From assembly GCA_021775425.1 (NCBI GenBank), contig JAJFHX010000025.1, forward strand, positions 1-64,000: a stretch of 64,000 nt of DNA. Direction: 5' to 3'. The first letter of the stretch is position 1. The number at the start of each line of letters is the position of its first letter. The translations under genes and the position numbers were made by a program. This stretch comes from Hyphomicrobiales bacterium (GTDB taxonomy: Bacteria > Pseudomonadota > Alphaproteobacteria > Rhizobiales > HXMU1428-3). This document shows, one piece after another, positions 1-9,447 of the stretch. Under the pieces are notes generated by a model, which saw nothing but the letters and a program-made list of their open reading frames with translations, was not told the DNA's origin and did no database searches.

Positions 1-1079
1 TGTTTCATGATCAGGTGTTTTGTTTTACCCCGCAAGGCTCGCTGATTGCTTTGCCGCGCGGGGCTTGTGCGGTTGATTTTGCTTATGCGGTACATACGGA
101 TATTGGCAATAAGGCGGTTGGCTCTAAAATTAACGGGCGGAATATGCCGCTTCGCACAGAGCTGCGCAATGGTGATGAAGTGCTTATTCTCACCTCTGAA
201 GCGCAGACACCGCAGGCCTCATGGGAACGGTTTGTGATTACTGGTAAGGCGCGGTCTTCTATTCGGCGGGCAACAAAAGAAGCGCGGCGGAAACAATATT
301 TTGATATTGGCACGATGGTGCTTGAGCGGGCGTTTCACCGGCATGATAAAGAGTACGACCTTTCAAAAATTGAAGGGGCATTGCACCGCTTTACCCAGAC
401 CCATGCTGAAGATGTTGTGGTGGCGGTTGGACGGGGTGAGTTGCCTTCAAGTGATGTGATAAGTGCGGTCTTTCCTGATATTTCACAGGAAGTTGTGCAG
501 CGCCGGCATAAATCGGGTGCCGGGCGGCGGCTGACACAAGAAGAAGGCTGGTTTAATTTTGCCAAAGTGGTTGGACTGAAATTCCGTCTGCTTCCAAAGA
601 CTTCCAAGGAACAGGTTGAAAACCCATTTAAAAAACTCCCCGTTCGCGGGCACAAAGATGGGGTGGCCGTTGATTATACAGTTGGCGGGGCGCTTCCCGG
701 TGACAGGATTGTTGGCATTATCATGCCTGGTGAAGGGATCAATATTTACCCTATTCAATCATCTTTGCTGGAGCAGTTTGATGATGAGCTTGACCGGTGG
801 ATAGATGTGACCTGGGATATTGACGAAAATGACCAAACGCGATTTTCAGCGCGGATTATTGTTTCAGTTGTGAATGAACCGGGTTCACTTGCGCAAATTG
901 CTCAGTTGATTGGTGAAGCGAATGGGAACATTGATAATATCAAGATGACCGTGAAGGGGGTTGATTATACTGAGATGCTGATTGACCTTGAAGTCTGGGA
1001 TCTAAAACATCTGAATGAAATCATTGCGGGGTTGCGCGGGCTGTCAGTTGTCAGTAAATCCGATCGGGTGCTTGAGTAA
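1..1079 (+). CDS. RelA/SpoT family (p)ppGpp synthetase/hydrolase, C-terminal part (5' truncated by window)
   Basis: The reading frame is open from base 3 and starts mid-protein (FHDQVFCFTPQG...), so the catalytic HD and synthetase domains lie upstream of the window. What is visible is the regulatory half of a bifunctional stringent-response enzyme: a TGS domain (ALPRGACAVDFAYAVHTDIG) in the first 60 residues, a helical and intermediate zinc-finger-like region, and a C-terminal ACT domain (SARIIVSVVNEPGSLAQIAQLI) that ends the protein. Family knowledge: these domains bind the ribosome or ACP and control alarmone turnover. Alphaproteobacteria usually have one long Rel/SpoT-type enzyme (often called rsh or relA), so I leave the symbol open. 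A GTG at 15 is not a true start. Confidence 0.93.
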   Translation, partial: FHDQVFCFTPQGSLIALPRGACAVDFAYAVHTDIGNKAVGSKINGRNMPLRTELRNGDEVLILTSEAQTPQASWERFVITGKARSSIRRATKEARRKQYFDIGTMVLERAFHRHDKEYDLSKIEGALHRFTQTHAEDVVVAVGRGELPSSDVISAVFPDISQEVVQRRHKSGAGRRLTQEEGWFNFAKVVGLKFRLLPKTSKEQVENPFKKLPVRGHKDGVAVDYTVGGALPGDRIVGIIMPGEGINIYPIQSSLLEQFDDELDRWIDVTWDIDENDQTRFSARIIVSVVNEPGSLAQIAQLIGEANGNIDNIKMTVKGVDYTEMLIDLEVWDLKHLNEIIAGLRGLSVVSKSDRVLE

Positions 1080-1231
1080 CTTCTGAATTGTTGTTTCACT
1101 CATGTTCACGGTGAATTGATTTTTATTTTCACTGCCCGCTTTTTAGGGTAGCCGGGCCGGAGCTATTGTGATGACTTTTAATGAATTCGCAGGCTCTATT
1201 TAAAACTTAGTTTTCAGGATAACCGGAGTGA

Positions 1232-2035
1232 ATGATGGAGCATGAAGCCTTATATCGTCTTTCTGTATTTGCGGGTGTGTTTCTTAGCCTTGCACTGCTG
1301 GAACTGGTGATGCCACGGCGTGGGCTTTCAGCTTCTAAATTAAAGCGCTGGGTGACGAATATTTCTTTTAGCGGCTTAAACACGCTGCTTATTCGGTTGA
1401 TGGCTGTCAGCTCTGTGCCACTCGTTGCAATTGGTGTGGCAGAATACGGGGCGCAGGCTGAATTTGGATTGTTGCGCCAATTCACTCTGCCTTATTGGCT
1501 GGTTGTGGTGATATCGCTGCTGGTGCTTGATCTGGCGATTTATTTTCAGCATTTTGCGTCGCATAAGGTGCCATTGCTCTGGCGGGTGCACCGGGTGCAT
1601 CATTCTGATGTGGATTTTGATGTGACGACGGCTGTGCGGTTTCATCCGATAGAGATCGGGCTTTCGATGCTTTATAAATGCGTGCTGGTATTATTACTTG
1701 GAATTGACGGGCTTTCTGTGTTGCTGTTTGAGATTATTTTAAATGGTTGTGCGATGTTTAATCATTCCAATTTAAAACTGCCATTGTGGCTCGACAAAAT
1801 TGTGAGGCTGGTCATTGTGACACCAGATATGCACCGGGTGCATCATTCCGTTATCCGGCGGGAAACAGATAGTAATTATGGATTTAGTCTGGCGGTCTGG
1901 GACAGGATATTCAGGACTTATAATGAACAACCTGAAGCGGGGCATGAGGAGATGAGCCTCGGGCTGCCATCCACGATTGATAAGGCTGAACCGACGAGGT
2001 TTAACTGGAGTTTCCTGTTGCCGTTTTCAAAGTGA
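1232..2035 (+). CDS. Sterol desaturase / fatty acid hydroxylase superfamily membrane protein
   Basis: 267 residues with about four hydrophobic segments and the histidine clusters that bind the di-iron centre in this superfamily: HFASH near residue 107, HRVHH near 120 and a second HRVHH near 205. Members hydroxylate or desaturate lipid-like substrates in the membrane using O2; the substrate cannot be told from sequence. Two consecutive ATG codons (1232 and 1235) follow CCGGAG; either may be used. It stands alone between the SpoT-like gene and a convergent solute-binding protein gene, so context gives no pathway. Confidence 0.88.
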   Translation: MMEHEALYRLSVFAGVFLSLALLELVMPRRGLSASKLKRWVTNISFSGLNTLLIRLMAVSSVPLVAIGVAEYGAQAEFGLLRQFTLPYWLVVVISLLVLDLAIYFQHFASHKVPLLWRVHRVHHSDVDFDVTTAVRFHPIEIGLSMLYKCVLVLLLGIDGLSVLLFEIILNGCAMFNHSNLKLPLWLDKIVRLVIVTPDMHRVHHSVIRRETDSNYGFSLAVWDRIFRTYNEQPEAGHEEMSLGLPSTIDKAEPTRFNWSFLLPFSK

Positions 2036-2065
2036 GATGCTTGTCTCGAAGAGAACAGGTTGCGT

Positions 2066-2941
2066 TTAATAAATATTGATAGGGAAATAACGCAGCATTA
2101 ATTCTTCAAATGTGCCGGATGATCTGATCTGGTTGATAGCTTCGTTTAACTCAATTCGTAGTTTCATATCACCTTTGTTGATGGCTATGGCGAGACCTTC
2201 GCCAAAATATTTTGCATCCCAATAGGCATCTCCATGAAATTTGCAGCATTGTTTTGAAAGAGATCCGTTCAGCCAGAACATGATCTGGATGGCATCACCA
2301 AACAGATAATCGACTTCGCCGCTCTGGAGGGCACTGGTGGCCTGGGTCTGAGACTTGAAAGTGACGAGCTTTGCTTCACTGAAGAATTTTTTCAGGTATG
2401 CCTGATGGGCGCTTGCTTCTATTACGCCGACTTTTTTACCACTTAGTCGTTTTGGGTCAGGCTCTGGTTGGGGGCGTGATTTTAAAATTGCAAAACGGCC
2501 TGGCATGCGCATATAGCTGTTGGAGAAATCCATTGTCTGGAAATTTTCTTTACTGACAGCAATGCCGGCAATGATGGCATCAAAATCTCCGCCTTTAAAC
2601 GCGAGCGGGATTTCATTCCAGTTGCGGACGCGGATGTCACAGCGAACAACCATTTCACGGCAGATGGCATTTGCGAGATCAATATGAAACCCTGAGAGGT
2701 TGCCCTCTTCATCGTAATAATTAAAAGGTGGGAAATCATTTGAGGTGAGGAAGCGTAAAATTGTGCGCTCTGCTTTTGCAGGGTCTTCTGGCTCGGTTGG
2801 TTGTTGCTGTGCGTTGAGGGACGTTATTGATAAATTGACCGAAATGACAAGTGCCAGACACAACACAGCCAGTCTCAATGGATGAGAGAATTGGCGAACG
2901 TTGCACTTATTGTTGATAAAACCCTGTTTGATCCGTTTCAT
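2066..2941 (-). CDS. Periplasmic amino-acid-type solute-binding protein (SBP_bac_3 family)
   Basis: 291 residues. A positively charged start and hydrophobic stretch ending in SLNA-QQQ indicate Sec export. The mature part has the family features: an early substrate lobe (GNLSGFHIDLANAICREM), the central NWNEIPLAFKGGDFDAIIAGI and the hinge LSGKKVGVIEASAHQAYLKK. Such proteins bind amino acids or opines for an ABC importer, or act as free-standing sensors. No permease or ATPase gene is adjacent, so it is an orphan binding protein here. It starts 3 bases after the MoeB-like gene ends and is probably co-transcribed with it and the cysteine synthase gene. Confidence 0.87.
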   Translation of the reverse strand: MKRIKQGFINNKCNVRQFSHPLRLAVLCLALVISVNLSITSLNAQQQPTEPEDPAKAERTILRFLTSNDFPPFNYYDEEGNLSGFHIDLANAICREMVVRCDIRVRNWNEIPLAFKGGDFDAIIAGIAVSKENFQTMDFSNSYMRMPGRFAILKSRPQPEPDPKRLSGKKVGVIEASAHQAYLKKFFSEAKLVTFKSQTQATSALQSGEVDYLFGDAIQIMFWLNGSLSKQCCKFHGDAYWDAKYFGEGLAIAINKGDMKLRIELNEAINQIRSSGTFEELMLRYFPINIY

Positions 2942-2944
2942 GGT

Positions 2945-3763
2945 TCAGGCGTCCTCTTTGATGAGATGGGAGAGGTCATGGTAGATCGGCGTTTCGCCGC
3001 TTAAGGGGTTGTTTTTATCCCATTTGATGCTGACATTCTGAAACTGGCAGCCAAGCGCGTCATAAATAAGAAGGCGTCCGACAAGGCTTTCACCAATGCC
3101 GGTGATTTCTTTTAAGACTTCGGTTGCCTGAAGGGTGCCCATCACACCGGCGATGGCGCCAAGGACACCAACTTCTGAGCAAGGGGCGACGGTGCCGGGT
3201 GGAGGTGCTTTTGGGAAGATGCAGCGATAATTGGGGTTTTGTATTCCTTCGCTGTTTTTCTCACTGGCGCGGAAGGTGGTGATGTGGCCGTCATATGGGC
3301 CGATAGCGGCAAATACGAGCGGTTTTTTGGCAAAGAAACAGGCATCGTTGACAAGATAGCGGGTGGTGAAATTGTCAGAGCCATCTGCGACGATGTCATA
3401 CTGACTGATGATCTCGATAGCATTTTCGACCGTGAGCCTGCACTCATGCTGAATGACATTGACGTGAGGGTTTATTTCTTTGATGCGGTTGGCGGCGCTG
3501 ACCGTTTTTGGCTGGCTGATGTTTTTTGTGTCATGGGCGATCTGACGCTGGAGGTTTGACAGAGAGACGATGTCATCGTCAATGAGGCCAATTGTGCCAA
3601 CACCGGCGGCGGCTAAATAAAGCAATACGGGTGAGCCAAGGCCGCCAGCACCGATGATCAGCACTTTGGCCTGCTTAATTTTCTGCTGACCCTGGATGCC
3701 GAGTTCTTTCAGGATAATGTGGCGTTTGTAACGCTCTATTTCTTCGCCAGAAAGGGTTGCCAT
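2945..3763 (-). CDS. MoeB/ThiF/HesA-type E1-like adenylyltransferase
   Basis: 272 residues. The N-terminal Rossmann site is intact (IIGAGGLGSPVLLYLAAAGV), followed by DDDIVSLSNLQRQIAHD and VADGSDNFTTRYLVND, the ATP-binding and adenylation motifs of enzymes that activate the C-terminal glycine of small ubiquitin-like sulfur carriers (MoaD, ThiS, CysO). The segment APCSEVGVLGAIAGVMG is present. The two zinc CxxC pairs of E. coli MoeB are not: the first reads NYRC and the second region reads NNPLSG. It lies 17 bases after the cysteine synthase gene, and no sulfur-carrier gene is nearby. Sulfur activation for molybdopterin, thiamine or cysteine is possible; the partner is unknown. Confidence 0.88.
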   Translation of the reverse strand: MATLSGEEIERYKRHIILKELGIQGQQKIKQAKVLIIGAGGLGSPVLLYLAAAGVGTIGLIDDDIVSLSNLQRQIAHDTKNISQPKTVSAANRIKEINPHVNVIQHECRLTVENAIEIISQYDIVADGSDNFTTRYLVNDACFFAKKPLVFAAIGPYDGHITTFRASEKNSEGIQNPNYRCIFPKAPPPGTVAPCSEVGVLGAIAGVMGTLQATEVLKEITGIGESLVGRLLIYDALGCQFQNVSIKWDKNNPLSGETPIYHDLSHLIKEDA

Positions 3764-3780
3764 TGTTGTGGCCTTTTCAA

Positions 3781-4809
3781 TTAAATGGTGATTTCGCCAG
3801 AATCTGCACTTATGCCATTTTCATCATTGGATTCAAACAGCATTGTTGACATGTAGCGTTCTGCAAATGAAGGGGCGAAGGTGACAATTGTTTGTCCTTC
3901 AAGGTTGTTTTCCTTTATGTATTTGATGCAGGACATGACATTTGCCCCTGTTGAAATGCCGCCGGGGATGCCTTCGACTTTAGCGAGAAGGCGGGCGGTT
4001 TCAAAGCTTTCATCATTTGAGACGGTGATGACTTTGTCGATTAGGTTTTTTTCTACAATGACAGGGACGAAGCCGGCGCCGATGCCCTGAATTTTATGAG
4101 GGCCCGGGTCTCCACCTGAAAGCACAGGGCTGTCTTCCGGCTCGACAGCGATGATTTGTGTATCCGGTTTTCTTTCTTTCCAGACTTTGGCGCAGCCTGT
4201 AATGGTGCCGCCTGTGCCGATGCCAGCGACAATGGCGTCAACCTTGCCTTTGGTGTCATTCCAGATTTCTTCAGCGGTAGTGGCAATATGGACAGCTGGG
4301 TTGGCCGGGCTTGAAAATTGTGATGGCATGACGCTATCGGGGTGTTGGGTCATTAGTTCGGCTGATTTTTCGAGTGCGCCTTTCATGCCTTTTTCAGCGG
4401 GTGTCAAAACAAGCTCAGCACCGAGATGGGTGAGCATTTTGCGGCGTTCCATCGACATTGATTCTGGCATAACCAAAATGAGCCGCAACCCTCTTGAGGC
4501 GGCGACAAAGGCGAGGCCAATGCCGGTGTTGCCACTTGTTGGCTCAATCAACACGGTGTTTTTGCCGATGGTGCCTTCTTCCATTAAAGCGTTGATCATG
4601 GAAAGACCGATGCGGTCTTTCACGCTGGCGAGGGGGTTGAAAAATTCAAGCTTGAGGAGGATGTCTGACTTGAGGCTAAAGTGGGATTTGATTTTGTTTA
4701 GCCTGACAAGCGGTGTGTGACCTATGGTTTCTGTAATATCGTTATAAACGTTGCCGCGACCCATCTGGGAAACAGTCAGGGGGGGGATGAAACGATTTTT
4801 ATCGGTCAT
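3781..4809 (-). CDS. cysK: Cysteine synthase (O-acetylserine sulfhydrylase family)
   Basis: 342 residues of a PLP fold-type II enzyme making cysteine from O-acetylserine and sulfide. Visible are the PLP-lysine motif NPLASVKDRIGLSMI, the substrate loop EPTSGNTGIGLAFVAA, the phosphate-binding GIGTGGTITG and the late GGISTGANV. The N-terminus is about 20 residues longer than typical CysK. First gene of a likely operon with the MoeB-like E1 enzyme and a binding protein; the pairing with an E1 enzyme recalls carrier-protein-dependent cysteine synthesis (CysM/CysO), but no carrier gene is seen. CysK versus CysM specificity cannot be decided by eye. Confidence 0.92.
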   Translation of the reverse strand: MTDKNRFIPPLTVSQMGRGNVYNDITETIGHTPLVRLNKIKSHFSLKSDILLKLEFFNPLASVKDRIGLSMINALMEEGTIGKNTVLIEPTSGNTGIGLAFVAASRGLRLILVMPESMSMERRKMLTHLGAELVLTPAEKGMKGALEKSAELMTQHPDSVMPSQFSSPANPAVHIATTAEEIWNDTKGKVDAIVAGIGTGGTITGCAKVWKERKPDTQIIAVEPEDSPVLSGGDPGPHKIQGIGAGFVPVIVEKNLIDKVITVSNDESFETARLLAKVEGIPGGISTGANVMSCIKYIKENNLEGQTIVTFAPSFAERYMSTMLFESNDENGISADSGEITI

Positions 4810-4961
4810 TAAACTCTCTATTCTTTATGGTGAATGATTTTGCCAGCATCTTATTTTGAAAGCTTAAGAGAATAAAGGATTGTTTTTTCTGAAGGTTGGG
4901 AAATCTGTGTAATCAGCTGGAATGAGAAAAGAATTTTATCTGACAAGGTGAAGCTGGAACT

Positions 4962-5438
4962 TTAATTCCCTGTTGAACCGAAGCCTTTGGCACCGCGCCT
5001 TGTCAGGCTCAGACTTTCGACCTGATTGATGGTTGCTTTGGTCACCGGGGCGATGACCATCTGGGCGATGCGATCACCGCGGTTGATTTCAACAGGATGA
5101 TCAGAAAGGTTGATAAGGATGACTTTTATCTCGCCCCGGTAATCACTATCAATGGTGCCTGGCGTATTGAGAACGGTGATGCCCTGTTTCAGAGCGAGGC
5201 CGGAGCGAGGTCTGATCTGGGCTTCGTAATTTTCGGGCAGTTCTATGGCGATGCCTGTCGGGATCAGGCTGCGCATCAGCGGACCGAGAATGACAGGCGG
5301 CCCTTCTGGCAATGCGGCGCGCAGATCCATCCCCGCGGCGCCTTCCGTTTCATATGAGGGCAGTTCCAACCCGATGCCATGGGGGAGTTGCTCAAGCTGG
5401 ATGGTGATTGACGGGTTGGTTGGTGTTGGGCTTGTCAT
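4962..5438 (-). CDS. dut: dUTP diphosphatase
   Basis: 158 residues, normal for the trimeric dUTPase. All five motifs are visible: [11 protein letters not shown] (1), [12 protein letters not shown] (2), [14 protein letters not shown] (3), [13 protein letters not shown] (4) and [11 protein letters not shown] at the C-terminus (5). It hydrolyses dUTP to dUMP and PPi, keeping uracil out of DNA and feeding thymidylate synthesis. The gene follows coaBC by 45 bases on the same strand, the usual alphaproteobacterial order. Confidence 0.97.
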   Translation of the reverse strand: MTSPTPTNPSITIQLEQLPHGIGLELPSYETEGAAGMDLRAALPEGPPVILGPLMRSLIPTGIAIELPENYEAQIRPRSGLALKQGITVLNTPGTIDSDYRGEIKVILINLSDHPVEINRGDRIAQMVIAPVTKATINQVESLSLTRRGAKGFGSTGN

Positions 5439-5483
5439 GAGGTGCGATATTCACTTTTTTGAGCCTGAGTTTTGCGAGAAATT

Positions 5484-6707
5484 TTAAGAACTGAAATGTT
5501 TCGCAGCACGGGTTAAAACGGCCATTGCGGCTTCAGTTTTAGACATTTTATTCAGGGTTTCAACATTTTCAGAAGAAATGATGTGGATGGTTGTTTCATC
5601 GTTGCCAAACACATTGCCTTTCGGGCTGACATCGTTGGCGATGATCCAGTCACATTTTTTTCGCTGTAGTTTTTGTTGTGCGTGTTTTATCACATTTTCA
5701 GTTTCAGCGGCAAAACCGATTAGCAGGGCTGGACGTTTGGGTGTTTTTTTGCCTGTTGCGGGTAATTTGCCGAGATTGGCGAGGATATCCGGATTTTCTG
5801 TGAACTCCAGAGTGGGCAGGCCGGCTTTGTTTTTCTTTAGCTTCTGGCCCGCTGATTTTTTCACCCGCCAGTCAGCGACAGCTGCCGCGCAGATGGCGAT
5901 ATCTGCCGGGAGATGAGCGAGGACTGCGTCACTCATTTCTCTTGCTGTTTCAACTTTGATGAATTTGACATTATTTGGAGCCGGCAGATTGGCTGGTCCG
6001 GAAACGAGAGTCACGTCTGCGCCAAGGTTTGACGCGGCGATGGCTAGCGCATAGCCCTGTTTGCCGCTGGAGCGGTTGGCGATATAGCGGACCGGGTCTA
6101 TTGGTTCATGGGTTGGCCCGGCGGTGATCAGCACGGATTTCCCACTAAGGGGGCCTTTTTCAGATGGGTGTAATTTTGCTTCAATGGCGGTTATGATTTC
6201 GCTGACTTCGGCCATGCGGCCTTCGCCCCATTCACCACATGCCATGCTACCCTCATTGGGGCCAATGAAACTGACACCATCTTCTTTCAAGGTTTTGATG
6301 TTGCGGGTGGTGGCCGGGTGTTGCCACATGCGGACATTCATCGCCGGAGCGATGAGGACGGGTTTGTCAGTTGCCAGAAGCAGCGTGCTGGCCAGGTCAT
6401 TGGCGAGGCCAGTTGCCATTTTGGCCATCAGGTCAGCAGTTGCCGGAGCGACGACGACTAGGTCGGCCTGTCTTGAAAGCTGGATGTGGCCGATTTCGGT
6501 TTCGTCTTTTAAATCAAATAAATCAGAATAAACCGGGTTGCCGGAAAGGCTGGCAACGGAAAGCGGGGTGACAAACTGGGCCCCTGCTTTGGTGAGAACC
6601 GGCGTGACTGAAATGCCGCGCTCATTGAGGCGGCGCATGAGATCAAGGCATTTATAGGCGGCGATGCCACCACCGATGATCAGAAGGATTGATTTTTCAG
6701 ATGCCAT
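5484..6707 (-). CDS. coaBC: Bifunctional phosphopantothenoylcysteine decarboxylase/phosphopantothenate-cysteine ligase
   Basis: 407 residues, the two-domain CoaBC (Dfp). The N-terminal flavin-dependent decarboxylase has IIGGGIAAYKCLDLMR, the catalytic histidine region EIGHIQLSRQADLVVVAPAT, the FMN motif APAMNVRMWQHPAT and the active-site cysteine loop GSMACGEWGEGRMAE. The C-terminal CTP-dependent ligase has ITAGPTHEPIDPVRYIANRS and CDWIIANDVS. Together they convert 4'-phosphopantothenate to 4'-phosphopantetheine for coenzyme A. Between ubiB and dut on the same strand. Confidence 0.97.
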   Translation of the reverse strand: MASEKSILLIIGGGIAAYKCLDLMRRLNERGISVTPVLTKAGAQFVTPLSVASLSGNPVYSDLFDLKDETEIGHIQLSRQADLVVVAPATADLMAKMATGLANDLASTLLLATDKPVLIAPAMNVRMWQHPATTRNIKTLKEDGVSFIGPNEGSMACGEWGEGRMAEVSEIITAIEAKLHPSEKGPLSGKSVLITAGPTHEPIDPVRYIANRSSGKQGYALAIAASNLGADVTLVSGPANLPAPNNVKFIKVETAREMSDAVLAHLPADIAICAAAVADWRVKKSAGQKLKKNKAGLPTLEFTENPDILANLGKLPATGKKTPKRPALLIGFAAETENVIKHAQQKLQRKKCDWIIANDVSPKGNVFGNDETTIHIISSENVETLNKMSKTEAAMAVLTRAAKHFSS

Positions 6708-6845
6708 TTTGTTCAGCCAGATTGAGTTTATCTAAAATAACAGGCAGTTAATGGATATATAAGCATTCTAGCTCGGAAATCCTATAGTTAATTGTTGTAT
6801 TGTTTTGTGTGGTTAATGGGCTGCAATCTGGATGTTACGACCGTT

Positions 6846-8444
6846 TTAAAACCATAAATCAATGGCGATGGCAGCGAGGCTTAAGGCGCCGATCCAGAGC
6901 GCGATTTTATTGGCGCGGGAGGATTGATTTTTGCCTTCAAGGAGGGCAGAGAGGGTTTTGTCGTCCATAGTGCTGATTTTGTCGGAAAGACGGTTCAGCG
7001 TTTCCATATTGTCATTCAATGATGAGATATGTTCGGGCAGGTTATCAAGCATCCGGTCAACGGCCTTCAGGCTGTTGAACATTTTGTTGAGTTTTTGTGC
7101 CGGGCCCAGCTCATATTGCAGCCATTCTTTCACGACCGGTTCAGCCGCGCGCCACATGTTCAGCTCTTTGTTGAGCATGCGGGCGACGCCCTCGGTGATG
7201 ACGAGGTTTTTTTGTAATAAAACCAGTTCCGGGCGGGCAGCCATATCATAAACGGCGGTATATTCAAGGAGCTGGCCGAGAAAGCGTGCCATTGATACCT
7301 GCTCTGCGGTTTTATCAGCTATCGGTTCGCCGATGGCACGTAGTCCCTGGGCAAATTCGGCAACGGAATGTGTATTGGGCACATACCCCGCGTCAAAGTG
7401 GGCTTTGGCTGCTTCGGTATAATCGCCGGTGACAAAGCCATGCAGGATGCGGGCAAGGAACATCTGTTCTTTGGCCTTAAGACGCCCCATGATGCCGCAA
7501 TCAATGGCGACGAGATTACCTGCCTTATCAACAAACAGATTCCCGGGGTGCATATCGGCGTGGAAGAAACCATCACGCATGGCCTGGCGAAGGAATGATT
7601 GCAACACATGGGTACCGAGAGCTTTTACATCATGCCCGTCTTTTTGTAATTGTTCGACATGGGCGATTGGTGTGGCGTCAATCCATTCTGTGGTGAGGAT
7701 GCGCTGCGTGGTCAGATCCCAATTGACATCCGGGGTTCTGAAGTTTTTATCGTCTCTGGTGTTTTCCTGTAATTCACTGATGGCGGCGGCCTCAAGGCGC
7801 AGGTCGAGCTCGATTGTCATAGACCGATCAAGCGTTTTGACGACTTCCAGCGGGCGCATGCGGCGGGCTGGTTTTGAGGCCCATTCAATAAGTCCGGCTG
7901 CAAAACGGAAACTGTCCTGATCGCGTTTGAAGCGTTTTTCTATATCAGGGCGGAGGATTTTGACGGCGACATCTTTAATTATGCCATCTTCTTTGATCTT
8001 AGCCTTATGTACCTGGGCGATGGAAGCGGCGGCGATCGGTTCGCTGAATTCTATGAAAATTTCCGATATGGGTTTGCCAAACTGGCGCTCAATTTCTCTG
8101 ATGGCTTCTTTTTGCGGGAAAGGAGGCAGGTTATCCTGCAGGGCGGAAAGATCTTTGGCGAGATCTTTGCCGATGATGTCGCTTCTGGTGGCGAGAAACT
8201 GGCCGAGTTTGATATATGTGGGGCCAAGGCTGGTTAAGGCTTTGACGAGGCGTTCTGAAGTTGATTGTTTGCTGAAGGGAGAGCGAAACAGCAAACCGAT
8301 CAGCCGGATGGGGCTCAGCAATAAGTTCAGCAGGCGCACAGGCCAGGGCGAGGGAATGTGCTTAGGGAACAAAGTGACGCCGTAGTAAGTCAGGGTCAGT
8401 CCGGCTTTGGCGAGCCTGTATGTGCTGGTGATCGGGTTTGACAT
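6846..8444 (-). CDS. ubiB: UbiB family protein kinase-like ATPase for ubiquinone synthesis
   Basis: 532 residues, standard length. The ADCK/UbiB signatures are present: the KxGQ region SLGPTYIKLGQFLATRSDI, the Ala-rich nucleotide loop AAASIAQVHKA, AVKILRPDI, and the kinase-like HADMHPGNLFVD and VAIDCGIMGRL. A hydrophobic C-terminal helix (ALWIGALSLAAIAIDLWF) anchors it in the membrane. UbiB supports ubiquinone biosynthesis, probably by an ATPase function acting on lipid intermediates. It follows ubiE by 53 bases. Confidence 0.96.
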   Translation of the reverse strand: MSNPITSTYRLAKAGLTLTYYGVTLFPKHIPSPWPVRLLNLLLSPIRLIGLLFRSPFSKQSTSERLVKALTSLGPTYIKLGQFLATRSDIIGKDLAKDLSALQDNLPPFPQKEAIREIERQFGKPISEIFIEFSEPIAAASIAQVHKAKIKEDGIIKDVAVKILRPDIEKRFKRDQDSFRFAAGLIEWASKPARRMRPLEVVKTLDRSMTIELDLRLEAAAISELQENTRDDKNFRTPDVNWDLTTQRILTTEWIDATPIAHVEQLQKDGHDVKALGTHVLQSFLRQAMRDGFFHADMHPGNLFVDKAGNLVAIDCGIMGRLKAKEQMFLARILHGFVTGDYTEAAKAHFDAGYVPNTHSVAEFAQGLRAIGEPIADKTAEQVSMARFLGQLLEYTAVYDMAARPELVLLQKNLVITEGVARMLNKELNMWRAAEPVVKEWLQYELGPAQKLNKMFNSLKAVDRMLDNLPEHISSLNDNMETLNRLSDKISTMDDKTLSALLEGKNQSSRANKIALWIGALSLAAIAIDLWF

Positions 8445-8497
8445 GTTATGTTTCGGTTGTTGTTTTCTCAGTGTAGCTGGCTATTGGTTAAAGCACT

Positions 8498-9250
8498 TTA
8501 AAGCCGCCAGCCGGAATGTATGGCGGCAATGCCGCCAGTGAAGTTCTGATAGCTGACGCGGCTGAACTCAGCTTCTTTGATCATTTGTTTGAAGGTTTCC
8601 TGATTGGGAAATTTGCGAATGCTTTCGACCAGATACTGATATGGCTCTCCGTCACCCATGACCATTTCTCCCATTTTCGGGATGACTTTGAACGAGAACT
8701 GATCGTAAAGTTTTTCTAAGGCGGGGACGGTGACTTCTGAAAATTCAAGACAGAGAAAACGCCCGCCGGGTTTGAGAACGCGGTAAGCTTCTTTTAGGGC
8801 AAGGTCAATGCGTGGTACATTTCTGATGCCAAATGCGATTGTGTAGCTATCAAAGGTTTTGTCTTCAAAGGGCAGGCTTTCAGCATTGCCTTCTATAAAT
8901 TCTATCTGATTATGCAGGTTTTTATCTATGGCGCGCTCGCGGCCAACTTCAAGCATTTCACGTGATATATCGAGGATGGTGGCTTTGGCAAAAGGGCTTG
9001 CCTGATCGAGAATGCGAAAGGTGATGTCTCCTGTGCCGCCGGCGACATCGAGATGGTTCATCTCACCGGATTTGCGCGGAGCCAGCATAGTGATGAGTTC
9101 ATTTTTCCATATCCGGTGCATGCCGCCGGACATCAGATCATTCATCAGGTCATAATCCTTGGCAACGCGGGAAAAGACATGATTGACCCTGCTCTGTTTT
9201 TCTTCTGGGGCGACCTTCTGGAAGCCATATGAATTTGTATTGTCTGTCAT
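8498..9250 (-). CDS. ubiE: Demethylmenaquinone/2-methoxy-6-polyprenyl-1,4-benzoquinol methyltransferase
   Basis: 250 residues. SAM-dependent class I methyltransferase with the UbiE signatures [33 protein letters not shown] (SAM motif I), [20 protein letters not shown] and [10 protein letters not shown]. It carries out the C-methylation step of ubiquinone (and menaquinone, if made). First gene of the minus-strand ubiE-ubiB-coaBC-dut run, divergent from mutM with about 200 bases between. Confidence 0.97.
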   Translation of the reverse strand: MTDNTNSYGFQKVAPEEKQSRVNHVFSRVAKDYDLMNDLMSGGMHRIWKNELITMLAPRKSGEMNHLDVAGGTGDITFRILDQASPFAKATILDISREMLEVGRERAIDKNLHNQIEFIEGNAESLPFEDKTFDSYTIAFGIRNVPRIDLALKEAYRVLKPGGRFLCLEFSEVTVPALEKLYDQFSFKVIPKMGEMVMGDGEPYQYLVESIRKFPNQETFKQMIKEAEFSRVSYQNFTGGIAAIHSGWRL

Positions 9251-9447
9251 GATGATCTATCTGTTTTGTGGTGATTTGCGCACCATAGCTGAAGTGATCC
9301 TGATTTGCTATCAGGGCTTCATACTGATCTTTATATATAAGGATTGTGCTGAAAACTATGGCTTATCACAAGGAAAAGCGGGAATATGGTGAATGAACCG
9401 CCAGAATGGTATCTCCTGCTGGCTTAATTGCTTTATGAAGGGGTGAA

